In this document: positions 32,586 to 40,940 of the stretch, one piece after another
Layout of the letters: each line of letters opens with the position of its first letter
How positions within the stretch are numbered: the first letter of the stretch is position 1
Virus record (IMG/VR): IMGVR_UViG_3300020733_000014
Location: 1 to 64,000 of that record
Source: a virus
Reading direction: 5' to 3' (one strand)
DNA length: 64,000 nt
The notes under the pieces: generated by a model
The model's database searches: none
Told to the model about the DNA's origin: nothing
What the model saw: only the letters and a program-made list of their open reading frames with translations
Position numbers and translations under genes: made by a program

Positions 32586-35132
32586 TTAAGAAAAAAAGTC
32601 TTCAATAGAATTGGTTTTTTCAGTTGTCCAATCTAATATTTGAAGGATAGATTTTATTGGTTCTAAAAATGTTTTTTCAAATTGTTTATCATAATCGATA
32701 TAATTTTCAAGTTTAAATTCTTTTGGAAGTTCAGAGGGAAATCCAATAACAATATCTTTAATTGGGTTTGGCGATTTTAAATATGTATATTTAATTCTAT
32801 CACCTTCACCAACAATAGGATAAGTATTATCCAACTTTAATTCCCTTAATTTTTTATTGTAAATAATTGCACCTTTTGTATGCAAAGGACACCCAGAATT
32901 ATACACCGTAGTGGAATTAGAATATTTTTCAATACCATTAACTCCTCTTGGAGATGCAATATCTTCAACAGGAAGAGATTTAAATTCTAATCTAAAATCC
33001 TCAATAAAATTTTGTAAATCATCTTCTTTGTTATCAAGAATTAAAGATAAACACGTCTTTAATTTCTCCCTTACAACACCTGGAGTTGAAGATTTTACAA
33101 CTTCTAAACCCATAACTTTTAATTTTGGAGAAGCATACCTTACCCCTTCATTATCAAGAACATTCAAAAAATAACGTTTTTTAGCAACCCAAATGCCATT
33201 ACTAGAAATACCCTCTTGTTTAAAAGAAATCATATTTCTATAAGAATTTGTATATGTTTGAAGGTCTAAACAATTATCATTAATAATAGGTGTTATTTTT
33301 TCTTTAGAAATCTTATCGATAAGATTGACAAGTTTTTCATCAGACAAATCCTTATAAAACTTATTTACCATAGGTTCCAAAGAAACATAACAAGAATCTG
33401 TATCAGAATAAAAAGACCAATCGTAATCATCAATTTTAAATAATTTACTAAGATCTCTATTCAATCCTTCACCGACCGTTTTAATTATATATTGTCCAGT
33501 CAAAGTAATAGCTCTTGCATTTTCTAATTCAAAATACCTACAGTAAGCATTTCCAATCGCCCCATAGAGACTATTAAGACCAATTTTAAACGCCATTTGT
33601 TCATTATTAAATTTAGATATTTCATTAACAAGACGTTTGTATTCTTTTTGTTCATCAATATCAGAATCAAATTTAATTTTCTTTAATTTTTCCAACTGTT
33701 TTTCTGCTTCAATCATACTATTTTTAGCAGATCTTCTTTTTGCCATGTAAATATCAATAAGTTCTGGAAGCAACCCTTTCTTATCTCTTTTATACATAGC
33801 TCCATTAGCAGCAGTAGCATATTCTTCTGATATCTCACATTTCTTACCCATTAACCCAGATACAGAAATTGATGTATCAACACCCATATAAGTTTCTGGA
33901 GAAATATTCCATGTCTGCATAATACTAGGATAAAGTGAAGTTGCATCAAAACTAACAACCCAATTGTATAATCCAGGAACTGGTTCTTTTACAAATGCGC
34001 CTTCAAATTGTTCTGATTTAGAACCAGATGCTTTTTTAGGTATTACAATGTTCTGATGTTTTAAATGATTATAAATGATTGAATCCCACATTCTAATTTG
34101 TGAGAATACATCATTATAATTTATTTTTGCCAAATATGACATTGTTAAACAAAGTTCAATTAACTTTAATTTCTCTTCAAGTTCAATAACTCGAATCGTA
34201 TCAATGATGTTATAATCAATGAACTTATCAAATCCTTTAGTGTAAAATTCTTTAAATGTAGCAAATTCACTATGATCTAATTTACCTTTACCCAATTCAA
34301 CTTGACAAATATAATCTAAAGAATACATTTCTCTTTTAACATATGTAAATTTGAGATATAGTTGCATAAAATCCAAACAACTAACTCCAGCAATATCATA
34401 AACAATATCATCTTTACCAAACTTACCTTTTATTTTTCTAGAAGAAACCATTTTCCATGGACTTAATCGTTTAGCATGATCATCTCCCATAACATTCGAT
34501 ATTCTATTAATCAAATATGGTATATCAAAACCATCAATATTCCAACCAGAAACGATATCAATACCAATACGATTCCAATGATCAAGAAATTGATTTAATA
34601 ACGAATACTCATCTTGGCATAAAATAATTTCAGCATTATCATCATTTGTCCCATTGTAATCTCTTGATGTGAATGTTGTGACTTTTTTTGTAGACAATTC
34701 AGTCATAGAAATTAAAAGAATTTCTTCTGGTGCTGTTAATTTATGAGACACAGCATTTACATTTTCAGAAGCAGTTTCAATATCTAAGATATGAATTGAA
34801 ATTTTATTTATATCCCAATCTACATTAGATTGGAACTTATCTGAAATGTATTGTACATCAAATCCAATATCACCATAAATATCGAAATTATCAACTTCTT
34901 CATATCGTTTTATGAAATCTCTTGTTTCTTTGATACATCCAGGTTCAATTTCATCTACATACTTTCCATCCAAAGTTTTAAAATTCGATTGTTTATTAGA
35001 AGGAACATAAACCTTTGGGCTATATTCATATTTAAATCTGATCTGTTGGCCCGAGTCATCAACACCCCTATAACAAATATTATTTCCAATAACTCTTACA
35101 TTTGTGTAGAAGGAAGAACCTTCACTTTCCAT
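32586..35132 (-). CDS. 43: DNA polymerase (T4 gp43, family B)
   Basis: 848 residues, uninterrupted. Exonuclease motifs: HILDIETASEN (Exo I), GWNIDGFDIPY (Exo II) and DYNIIDTIR (Exo III). Polymerase motifs: DATSLYPSIMQ (A), KIGLNSLYGAIGNAYCRYFE (B) and FYSDTDSCYV (C). It is the replicative polymerase with proofreading. The C terminus ends EDFFS, plausibly the clamp-binding tail. It lies 14 bases upstream of the UvsX N half. Confidence 0.97.
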   Translation of the reverse strand: MESEGSSFYTNVRVIGNNICYRGVDDSGQQIRFKYEYSPKVYVPSNKQSNFKTLDGKYVDEIEPGCIKETRDFIKRYEEVDNFDIYGDIGFDVQYISDKFQSNVDWDINKISIHILDIETASENVNAVSHKLTAPEEILLISMTELSTKKVTTFTSRDYNGTNDDNAEIILCQDEYSLLNQFLDHWNRIGIDIVSGWNIDGFDIPYLINRISNVMGDDHAKRLSPWKMVSSRKIKGKFGKDDIVYDIAGVSCLDFMQLYLKFTYVKREMYSLDYICQVELGKGKLDHSEFATFKEFYTKGFDKFIDYNIIDTIRVIELEEKLKLIELCLTMSYLAKINYNDVFSQIRMWDSIIYNHLKHQNIVIPKKASGSKSEQFEGAFVKEPVPGLYNWVVSFDATSLYPSIMQTWNISPETYMGVDTSISVSGLMGKKCEISEEYATAANGAMYKRDKKGLLPELIDIYMAKRRSAKNSMIEAEKQLEKLKKIKFDSDIDEQKEYKRLVNEISKFNNEQMAFKIGLNSLYGAIGNAYCRYFELENARAITLTGQYIIKTVGEGLNRDLSKLFKIDDYDWSFYSDTDSCYVSLEPMVNKFYKDLSDEKLVNLIDKISKEKITPIINDNCLDLQTYTNSYRNMISFKQEGISSNGIWVAKKRYFLNVLDNEGVRYASPKLKVMGLEVVKSSTPGVVREKLKTCLSLILDNKEDDLQNFIEDFRLEFKSLPVEDIASPRGVNGIEKYSNSTTVYNSGCPLHTKGAIIYNKKLRELKLDNTYPIVGEGDRIKYTYLKSPNPIKDIVIGFPSELPKEFKLENYIDYDKQFEKTFLEPIKSILQILDWTTEKTNSIEDFFS

Positions 35133-35170
35133 ATATCAACTCCTATCAATTATCATATTTAGAATTATTT

Positions 35171-35482
35171 TTAAATAATAATTTTTGGAGCAGGTGCCGA
35201 TATAATTCCGAAAATTGAATTATATTGTTCTAAGAATTGTTCATCAATATCAATAAAAAATGAAATTAAATTTGTATTAAATGTAATTTTACCTTCTGTA
35301 TTTTGTTGAGCATATTGTGGGAATGGTGCAAATGCATAGGATTGCTCTTCTGGATTACTTCTTTTAGGCACAATAACTAATTGTATGGCATTTTTATAAA
35401 CATCACCTGTTTTGTTTGTTTCCACAAATTCCGCAATAACATCTTCACCACTAATTGTTCTAAACATTCTAATATCTGTCAT
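35171..35482 (-). CDS. Conserved hypothetical protein, paralogue of 46762-47145
   Basis: 103 residues starting MTDIRMFRTISGEDVIAEFV. The R-x(2-4)-(S/T)GED-(L/V)I segment is shared with the product at 46762-47145 (IRMKTGEDLIGF). Small beta-rich proteins with this start are common in aquatic T4-like phages; the function is unknown to me. A sigma-70-type promoter at 35512-35540 lies 30 bases upstream. Confidence 0.65.
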   Translation of the reverse strand: MTDIRMFRTISGEDVIAEFVETNKTGDVYKNAIQLVIVPKRSNPEEQSYAFAPFPQYAQQNTEGKITFNTNLISFFIDIDEQFLEQYNSIFGIISAPAPKIII

Positions 35483-35511
35483 GATTTTTCCTTTATTGTA
35501 TTTAAGATTAT

Positions 35512-35540
35512 ATTATACTATACATTAGCTCTTTCGTCAA
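35512..35540 (-). promoter_or_regulatory. Sigma-70-type promoter
   Basis: On the minus strand TTGACG, 17 bases ending TATAG, TATAAT. It overlaps the 3' end of the dCMP deaminase gene and drives the hypothetical gene at 35171-35482, possibly with gp43 beyond. Confidence 0.75.
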
Positions 35541-36033
35541 TGTATTTTATAATCTCAACTCCACACATTTTTAAAAATTTTATTCCTTCTGTTGAACGAT
35601 ATTCGTGTTTATAATATACAGTTTTAATTCCAGCACTATAAATTATTTTACTACATTGAATGCAAGGAGAATGCGTGCAAAACATTATCGCACCAACTCC
35701 AGATTCAGTTGAACTCGCTAATCTTGAGATTGAATTTGCTTCAGAATGTATTACTTCATCATATGTTTTTAAACCCTTCCAAAAATAAATCCCATCTATT
35801 GGGGTATATTTTTGCTTTTCTTCGGTTGTAGAATTGAAATATTCAGCATCAGAAAGAAATGAAACTTTCTCGCATATATTTGAATTCCATCCTGCAGGTA
35901 ATCCATTATATCCACAAGAAATTATTCTATCATCTTTTACAATAACAGAACCAACTTTTAATTTTTTAGCATGAGAGAGATTTGCAGTTAATTCTGCAAC
36001 AGACATAAAATAGTCAATAAATTTTTGTTTCAT
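35518..36033 (-). CDS. cd: dCMP deaminase
   Basis: 171 residues. The zinc site is VIHSEANSI (H-x-E) and HSPCIQCSK (P-C-x2-C). SCGYNGLPAGW is the conserved family segment. It converts dCMP to dUMP, which ThyX then methylates. The N-terminal and linker lengths fit T4 Cd. Promoter 36057-36085 lies 24 bases upstream. Confidence 0.93.
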   Translation of the reverse strand: MKQKFIDYFMSVAELTANLSHAKKLKVGSVIVKDDRIISCGYNGLPAGWNSNICEKVSFLSDAEYFNSTTEEKQKYTPIDGIYFWKGLKTYDEVIHSEANSISRLASSTESGVGAIMFCTHSPCIQCSKIIYSAGIKTVYYKHEYRSTEGIKFLKMCGVEIIKYIDERANV

Positions 36034-36056
36034 AAAAAATCCTAAATTAAAAATTT

Positions 36057-36085
36057 ATTATACTATAAAAGTGATAAAACGGCAA
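36057..36085 (-). promoter_or_regulatory. Sigma-70-type promoter for dCMP deaminase
   Basis: On the minus strand TTGCCG, 17 bases ending TATAG, TATAAT. The -35 hexamer is the 3' arm of the terminator hairpin at 36076-36103, so the terminator of hsp20 and the promoter of the next gene share bases. Confidence 0.68.
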
Positions 36086-36103
36086 GGTTTAATTTGCCGT
36101 TTT
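36076..36103 (-). terminator. Terminator downstream of hsp20
   Basis: A 10-bp perfect stem AAAACGGCAA/TTGCCGTTTT with an 8-base loop. The U tract is short (TTTT, with a second TTTT seven bases on). It lies 17 bases after the hsp20 stop. Confidence 0.72.
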
Positions 36104-36119
36104 ATTTAGAACATTAAAC

Positions 36120-36569
36120 CTATATAATTTCAAAAGTTTTTGGTTTTTGGCTTTCTGGAATTACATTTTTTAAATGTATAGATAACATACCTTCAGACAA
36201 TTTTACTTCAGAAACTTCAACAGTATCTGCAAGAGTAAATTCTCTTTTGAAATTCCTTTGCGAAATTCCTTTATAAAGATATTCGGGATATTTTTCTTTT
36301 TTATCCAATAAAGAATCTAATGAATAATCATCAGGTCTTATTGATCCATCCACAAATAATCTTCCAGAATCTAATGTTACAGAAATATCATCTTTCGTAT
36401 AACCAGCAACAGCCAATTTAATAACAAAAGCATCATCAGATGTTTTAATTATATCATAGGGAGGGAAATTTGTTTTTGGACTTTCTAATTCTTTGATTCT
36501 ACGAAATAGATCATCAAAACCTATTAACGCAGTATTGTGAATTGTTCTAAATTGTTCTAATTGTGTCAT
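36120..36569 (-). CDS. Small heat-shock protein, Hsp20/alpha-crystallin family
   Basis: 149 residues. The alpha-crystallin domain is visible from FVIKLAVAGYTKDDISVTLD, through FKREFTLADTVEVSEVKLSE, to GMLSIHLKNVIPE, with the G-x-L motif in GMLSI. It is an ATP-independent chaperone; Hsp20 genes are typical of aquatic T4-like phages. It is followed by a strong terminator. Confidence 0.92.
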   Translation of the reverse strand: MTQLEQFRTIHNTALIGFDDLFRRIKELESPKTNFPPYDIIKTSDDAFVIKLAVAGYTKDDISVTLDSGRLFVDGSIRPDDYSLDSLLDKKEKYPEYLYKGISQRNFKREFTLADTVEVSEVKLSEGMLSIHLKNVIPESQKPKTFEII

Positions 36570-36608
36570 TTTAGTCTCCTTTAAAAAGCAAGATTTTATT
36601 TAAAAATT

Positions 36609-36655
36609 CTTAAACCCCCGAAGCAGGCTTAAGCTTTGTAGGAACACCCTACAAA
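36609..36655 (-). terminator. Two tandem hairpins after 36662-37456 gene
   Basis: On the minus strand TTTGTAGG/CCTACAAA (8 bp, 5-base loop) is followed by CTTAAGCC/GGTTTAAG (8 bp with one G-U), then an A/T-rich tail with TTTTT. They stand just downstream of the stop at 36662. Confidence 0.6.
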
Positions 36656-36661
36656 TTCTAT

Positions 36662-37456
36662 TTAGGTATTTGGTCCAATCTTCATTGCTTTAGACTTACA
36701 GCTTGAAATATCATTTTGTGTAAGAATAAAAGCAGCAATATTATTAAATTGTTGCAATGCAGTATTTATTTCTTGGATGGTTGGAGAAGCTCCAGATAAA
36801 AGACCTCCAGCTTGAGCAACAACACCAGCAACACCCGCATTAATTGTATTAACAACTTGTTGAGCCTTAAGATATGCAACTCTTAAAGAATTAATTTGAC
36901 TTTGTGTAAATTCTCCAACAGGAGCAATAGAAGCTGAATACCAAGCATCATATGCTTGTTGCGCTAAATTAATATTATAAGATTTATCATTATTTAATGA
37001 TGACATTGCTAATGCTTGAACGGTCCCATTGACCGCATTTGGTACCAAAGAATTTAATTCGTTTTGTACAGAAATCATTTCACTTAATGCTGTTTCAGTT
37101 ATCGAATCAATACCATAATTAACAGCTCCAACAACTTGTGCAGCAGCAGAATCAACAATACCTTCCGCTAAATCATCAATACTTGAAGCCGACAACATGG
37201 TCAACATTCTCATTGTATTTTGAAGTTCCTTTGGAATCAAGGCTGATAATAATGCACGAAGGATTTTCATCCCTATAGGATTTAAATTATAAATTGCTGC
37301 AGTAGCTGCTGCACTTCCAGCAGTAAATGGATTTGCAGCTAACGACAACGCTAATTGAGATATACCAGCATAATGTGCATTTATATCATTCTCAGCTTGT
37401 TCTAACCTAGCTTGAAGACCCTTTAATTGCGAATTTAATTCATTATGACAAGGCAT
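36662..37456 (-). CDS. Hypothetical protein, Ala-rich, possible virion protein
   Basis: 264 residues, rich in Ala, Ser, Asn and Ile, predicted mostly helical. It begins MPCHNELNSQLKGLQARLEQ (coiled-coil-like) and has Cys near both ends (residue 3 and SSCKSKAMKIG). No recognised family. Isolated termination by two hairpins suggests separate expression. Composition resembles structural or secreted proteins more than enzymes. Confidence 0.6.
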   Translation of the reverse strand: MPCHNELNSQLKGLQARLEQAENDINAHYAGISQLALSLAANPFTAGSAAATAAIYNLNPIGMKILRALLSALIPKELQNTMRMLTMLSASSIDDLAEGIVDSAAAQVVGAVNYGIDSITETALSEMISVQNELNSLVPNAVNGTVQALAMSSLNNDKSYNINLAQQAYDAWYSASIAPVGEFTQSQINSLRVAYLKAQQVVNTINAGVAGVVAQAGGLLSGASPTIQEINTALQQFNNIAAFILTQNDISSCKSKAMKIGPNT

Positions 37457-37471
37457 GATTAATTTCCAAAT

Positions 37472-37876
37472 TTACTTTGATTTTATTTTGCCAATATTAT
37501 ATTTACTAACTAAATTATAATCAGATTTTTCTTTATAAGAAAGAATTTTTATTTGAGATATTGGAACTAATGGAGATTTACAAGAATCTGGATTTTGAAT
37601 CTCAAGAAGTTCCCAATCTTGTAATAATTTTACAATTGTATTTCTTCTAGCAATATCATTTTCATCAATACTATGTAGTTTATTATCAAGAGCAAATAAT
37701 TCTTTAAAATGAATTACAACATATCTGCCTTGTTTATGTAATATATGACAAGACTGATACAATGAATTATCTTTTTTTGATAAAACACCAATTCTTGATA
37801 ACGTTTCTTTTATTTTTAAAAAATTTTCTTCATCAATGAAGACCTCAACCCCAAATCCATTAAAAATATCACTCAT
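37472..37876 (-). CDS. regA: RegA translational repressor
   Basis: The ATG at 37876 (MSDIFNGFGVEV), with GGAG nine bases upstream, gives 134 residues, near T4 RegA (122); a longer frame opens at 37963 but its start overlaps gp62. FLKIKETLSRIGV, LYQSCHILHKQGRYVVIHFK and LVSKYNIG align with T4 RegA. It binds early mRNA start sites and represses translation. Order regA-62-44-45 is as in T4. Confidence 0.93.
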   Translation of the reverse strand: MSDIFNGFGVEVFIDEENFLKIKETLSRIGVLSKKDNSLYQSCHILHKQGRYVVIHFKELFALDNKLHSIDENDIARRNTIVKLLQDWELLEIQNPDSCKSPLVPISQIKILSYKEKSDYNLVSKYNIGKIKSK

Positions 37877-37914
37877 AATATAGCTCCATAAATCCTTATG
37901 TTTTAAAATAAAAG

Positions 37915-37922
37915 TATTTATA
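37915..37922 (-). promoter_or_regulatory. Late promoter TATAAATA before regA
   Basis: The minus strand reads TATAAATACTTTT, an exact T4 late -10 element, 39 bases before the RegA start at 37876. Confidence 0.5.
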
Positions 37923-37937
37923 AAACATAAAATGTTG

Positions 37938-38318
37938 CTATTCCCTACCACCTTTATCAACAATTTTAGCTATATGTCCTAATTGTTCTGTTGTCAGTAT
38001 TCTCAAAGCTTCTTTTGCCTTCTCAGAAGAAAATCCAAAGTATTCTTTCACATTTAATAGGTCTTTTGATTCTGTAGATTTAAACCACTTTTGATACGGA
38101 CGTTTCTGCGCTCGTAAAGCATAATAATAAAAATCATATTGCATCTTATTATCAAGACTTGGATATTGATTCATCTCATTTACATATAATACACAATCAG
38201 TATGTTGCGATAATGCCATATTAACAATATAAGGTTTATATTCTTTTTCGTTATCTTCATTAAGGATATAATTCTTTTTTTGCAATATACCTGGAAGCAA
38301 ATCCTTAAATAAATCCAT
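37938..38318 (-). CDS. 62: Sliding clamp loader small subunit (gp62)
   Basis: 126 residues, shorter than T4 gp62 (187). YIVNMALSQHTDCVLYVNEM, MQYDFYYYALRAQKRPYQKW and YFGFSSEKAKEAL match the gp62 pattern. It forms a 1:4 complex with gp44 to load gp45. Start and gp44 stop overlap by one base (TAATG-like junction), consistent with coupled translation. Confidence 0.88.
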   Translation of the reverse strand: MDLFKDLLPGILQKKNYILNEDNEKEYKPYIVNMALSQHTDCVLYVNEMNQYPSLDNKMQYDFYYYALRAQKRPYQKWFKSTESKDLLNVKEYFGFSSEKAKEALRILTTEQLGHIAKIVDKGGRE

Positions 38319-39259
38319 TATTGATATTCCAATTCTATCATCATTTCAGTAAACAATGCTAACGTATTAATTTGCTGATCAGCAACGAAAGCGTTTTGAT
38401 ATTGATATTTTGCTATCAATAAAACTAATTGTGGAATTGAATTTGGTTTTAACAATTCATAAGAATTATCATACAATTTTCTGAAAAGTGTTACAGAATC
38501 AATATCGTCATTATCAGATAACCATTTTCTAGTATCTGCAAAATTCTTTTCTTTTAACGCTGTAATTAAAGGTGTTAATTGAATATCGGAAACTTGAGAC
38601 AATAAACCTACATCAATTGTTCCACCCATCGCATAACGTTGTAATTCATTAAGGATTCTACGGTTATCTGGATAATATTTAGAAATAACTTGAGCTACAA
38701 CTTCTTTATTATATTCTATCTTTTCTTCACCTAAAATCCAACAAACTCGTTTAAAAAACTGAGCCATCAATTTAGGTTTATCTTCCTTTGATATTTTCAC
38801 ATCAATAACAGAACATCTTGAATGTAATGGTTCAATAATTCTATTTTTATAATTGCATGTGAAAATAAAAGAACAATTAATAGAAAATTCTTCTATAGCG
38901 TTACGCAATGCTGGTTGTAACGAATTTGCATTAAGATAATCCGCCTCATCAATAATTACAACCTTTCTCCCTCCACTCAAAGAAACTGAAGAAGCATAAT
39001 TTTTAATTTTCCCACGAAGAACATCAATACCATTTTCATCAGATCCATTAATAATTATGTAATCACAACCAACTTCTTCACAAAGAGCTTTTGCAAGTGT
39101 TGTTTTACCAGAACCTTGAGAACCAGAAATCAACAGATTTGGGATTTTATCTTGGTTAACAAATTCTTGAAATGATGTTTTGATTGATTCAGGAAGAATA
39201 CAATCTGCAATTTTATTTGGTCTGTATTTTTGAGCCCACAGAATCTCTTCTCTTACCAT
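38318..39259 (-). CDS. 44: Sliding clamp loader ATPase (gp44)
   Basis: 313 residues, AAA+ RFC-type. Walker A is ISGSQGSGKTTLAKAL, Walker B KVVIIDEADYLN, sensor 1 FIFTCNYKNRI and the SRC motif HSRCSVIDV. It loads gp45 onto primed DNA with gp62. It is preceded by a terminator hairpin at 39276-39305. Confidence 0.95.
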   Translation of the reverse strand: MVREEILWAQKYRPNKIADCILPESIKTSFQEFVNQDKIPNLLISGSQGSGKTTLAKALCEEVGCDYIIINGSDENGIDVLRGKIKNYASSVSLSGGRKVVIIDEADYLNANSLQPALRNAIEEFSINCSFIFTCNYKNRIIEPLHSRCSVIDVKISKEDKPKLMAQFFKRVCWILGEEKIEYNKEVVAQVISKYYPDNRRILNELQRYAMGGTIDVGLLSQVSDIQLTPLITALKEKNFADTRKWLSDNDDIDSVTLFRKLYDNSYELLKPNSIPQLVLLIAKYQYQNAFVADQQINTLALFTEMMIELEYQ

Positions 39260-39275
39260 ATTATATATCTCACAT

Positions 39276-39305
39276 AAAAAAGCCTCACCAATTTCTCAGC
39301 GAGGC
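39276..39305 (-). terminator. Rho-independent terminator downstream of dsbA-like gene
   Basis: On the minus strand GCCTC, 14-base loop, GAGGC, then TTTTTT. It separates the 45/dsbA group from 44/62 but readthrough is likely, since no clear promoter lies between it and gp44. Confidence 0.65.
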
Positions 39306-39317
39306 AAAAATCATAAT

Positions 39318-39599
39318 TTAATTACTAAATAAAGCAGAATATAGTGATTGGAATTCGTTGTCTTCAACAACTACTTCAGAAAAGCATTGTTTATGATAAA
39401 CTTTAGCAAATCTATTAATCATTTTTTTAGGAACTTTAGTTTCATCAAAAACGGAAGCGACAATATCTTTAATCGCTTCCTTTTCAATATCCATCCTAGA
39501 CAGATGGACAGATATTTCTTTAATACCTTCACGAAGAGTTTGTGATTGGTTATCGTCTAATGTTCCAAATACTGTTTCAATACTAATTTTATTACTCAT
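39318..39599 (-). CDS. dsbA: Double-stranded DNA-binding protein, DsbA-like
   Basis: The ATG at 39599 (MSNKISIETVFG), with AGGA about nine bases upstream, gives 93 residues (T4 DsbA 89); the longer frame to 39626 is less likely. IKDIVASVFDETKVPKKMIN and RFAKVYHKQ with the terminal LYSALFSN align with T4 DsbA, a protein that binds near late promoters. The location next to 45 fits a role with late transcription. Confidence 0.75.
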   Translation of the reverse strand: MSNKISIETVFGTLDDNQSQTLREGIKEISVHLSRMDIEKEAIKDIVASVFDETKVPKKMINRFAKVYHKQCFSEVVVEDNEFQSLYSALFSN

Positions 39600-39615
39600 A
39601 ATATATTTCCTAATT

Positions 39616-39837
39616 TTATTGTTCAATCAATGTTACATCAATGCTATCTGGATAAACCAAAACTGAAGCTGGATCAACAACACTTTTAAATGCTTCAGTC
39701 ACAGCAGACAAATATTCTTGCGCTTTTTCATATGATAAATCGCCAATATCAACACTAACTAATAATTTATGTTTTTCAGTTAATTGTTGCGAATCTAAAA
39801 CTTTTATACTATTTTCAGACAATTCAATTGTTTGCAA
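39616..39837 (-). CDS. Small hypothetical protein between dsbA and 45
   Basis: A TTG at 39837, preceded by a strong GGAGG about five bases away, starts a 73-residue product (QTIELSENSIKVLDS ...). An earlier in-frame TTG at 39849 would destroy this ribosome site and overlap gp45. It is acidic, with no recognised domain. Confidence 0.6.
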   Translation of the reverse strand: MQTIELSENSIKVLDSQQLTEKHKLLVSVDIGDLSYEKAQEYLSAVTEAFKSVVDPASVLVYPDSIDVTLIEQ

Positions 39838-39838
39838 A

Positions 39839-40522
39839 TTACCCTCCAAATTTACTTGATGTTTCTAATGTAATGTAATATTTAATTTCATTAGTTATTG
39901 AAGTCCATGTTGAAATACCTTTAGAACTAATTTCAACAGAATATGAATCAGGAATAACTTTTAAATTTTCAGTTTTATAAACTAATTTAAACACATTTCC
40001 TTCTGGATCCACATCACTCATTTCTAATGAGTTTGTATGACCTGCATCATTACTCTCATCAAATGTCACTAATGATACAGTTGTACCGTCTGATTCAACA
40101 GCTAAATGTGGTGCACCAATAACAGACGCTGTTTTAATAACCCATTCTAGATCTTCTTTTGAGAATGTAAATTTAACATCAACAACTGGAAGTTTGGGAC
40201 GTTTATCTGGAGCAACTACAATCATTGATGGATCAGTAATACGGTATTTAATTTTTGACCTACCATTCAAACCTTTGATAATTACATGATTTTGATCAAA
40301 TTCTAATTCAGAGCCATCTTTAAATAATGATGTCACAGATAAAAAATTATTTAAATCGTAAATACCAAAATCTTGTGGTATAGTTTCTGTAATTGTTGCA
40401 TCAACAAGAATATTCTTTTGTGGACTCATAGTTGAGATGACAGAACCTTTTTTAAAGAATAATGATTGATTAATATGTGCGAAGTTTTTTAGAATCGCAT
40501 TTGTTTCTGGTGATATTTTCAT
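39839..40522 (-). CDS. 45: DNA polymerase sliding clamp (gp45)
   Basis: 227 residues, identical in length class to T4 gp45 (228). FAHINQSLFFKKGSVISTMS, YDLNNFLSVTSLFKDGSELE and FTFSKEDLEWVIKTASVIG match the clamp family. It tethers gp43 and also activates late transcription through gp55. A consensus promoter at 40559-40587 lies 37 bases upstream. Confidence 0.95.
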   Translation of the reverse strand: MKISPETNAILKNFAHINQSLFFKKGSVISTMSPQKNILVDATITETIPQDFGIYDLNNFLSVTSLFKDGSELEFDQNHVIIKGLNGRSKIKYRITDPSMIVVAPDKRPKLPVVDVKFTFSKEDLEWVIKTASVIGAPHLAVESDGTTVSLVTFDESNDAGHTNSLEMSDVDPEGNVFKLVYKTENLKVIPDSYSVEISSKGISTWTSITNEIKYYITLETSSKFGG

Positions 40523-40558
40523 TTTATTTCCTCATGTTAAAATTTTAAATCAGATATA

Positions 40559-40587
40559 ATTATAACTTATAATTAAGATTTTGTCAA
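40559..40587 (-). promoter_or_regulatory. Consensus sigma-70 promoter for gp45
   Basis: On the minus strand TTGACA, 17 bases, TATAAT: a perfect match to both consensus hexamers. It lies between the tRNA cluster and gp45. Confidence 0.82.
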
Positions 40588-40597
40588 GTATTTTATT

Positions 40598-40675
40598 TGG
40601 TGCACCGACCTGGGATTTGAACCCAGAACCTATCCGTTATGAGCGGAGAGCTCTAACCAATTGAGCTAGTGGTGC
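40598..40675 (-). tRNA. tRNA with CAT anticodon (Met or Ile2)
   Basis: Cloverleaf: acceptor GCACCAC paired with GT(C)GGTGC, D arm GCTC/GAGC, anticodon loop CTCATAA, T arm CTGGG-TTCAAAT-CCCAG, discriminator A and encoded CCA at 40598-40600. One unpaired C bulges from the 3' acceptor strand. CAT can read AUG (Met) or, with lysidine, AUA (Ile); AUA is common in such AT-rich phages, so Ile2 is plausible. Confidence 0.82.
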
Positions 40676-40680
40676 GAAAA

Positions 40681-40771
40681 TGGCGGAAGAGGTGGGATTC
40701 GAACCCACGGAGGGGTATTAACCCTCGACAGTTTTCAAGACTGCTGTCTTAAACCACTCAACCACTCTTCC
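40681..40771 (-). tRNA. tRNA-Ser (TGA)
   Basis: Acceptor GGAAGAG/CTCTTCC, anticodon loop CTTGAAA (anticodon TGA), long class II variable arm GAGGGTTAATACCCCTC, T arm GTGGG-TTCGAAT-CCCAC, discriminator G, encoded CCA. All stems pair correctly. Confidence 0.93.
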
Positions 40772-40775
40772 AAAC

Positions 40776-40851
40776 TGGTCTCTCTGCTTCGATTTGAACG
40801 AAGGACAATGCGCCCCAAACGCATCATGTTACCAGACTACACTACAGAGAG
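40776..40851 (-). tRNA. tRNA-Pro (TGG)
   Basis: Acceptor CTCTCTG/CAGAGAG, anticodon stem ATGCG/CGCAT with loop TTTGGGG (anticodon TGG), T arm CTTCG-TTCAAAT-CGAAG, discriminator A and encoded CCA. All stems pair. Confidence 0.92.
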
Positions 40852-40861
40852 ATAAACTAAG

Positions 40862-40937
40862 TGAGGAACGATGGGATTCGAACCCATGCTTAAATGTTAT
40901 TTCTAACAAACTGCTCTACCATTGAGCTACCATCCTC
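40862..40937 (-). tRNA. tRNA-like element, anticodon unclear
   Basis: The D arm GCTCAATGGTAGAGC and T arm ATGGG-TTCGAAT-CCCAT are perfect. The outer helix GAGGA/TCCTC pairs for only five bases before mismatches. The anticodon arm is abnormal: TGTTA-GAAA-TAACA gives a four-base loop, and no seven-base loop with U33 pairs well. No CCA is encoded. It is a degenerate tRNA or a tRNA mimic. Confidence 0.55.
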
Positions 40938-40940
40938 AAA

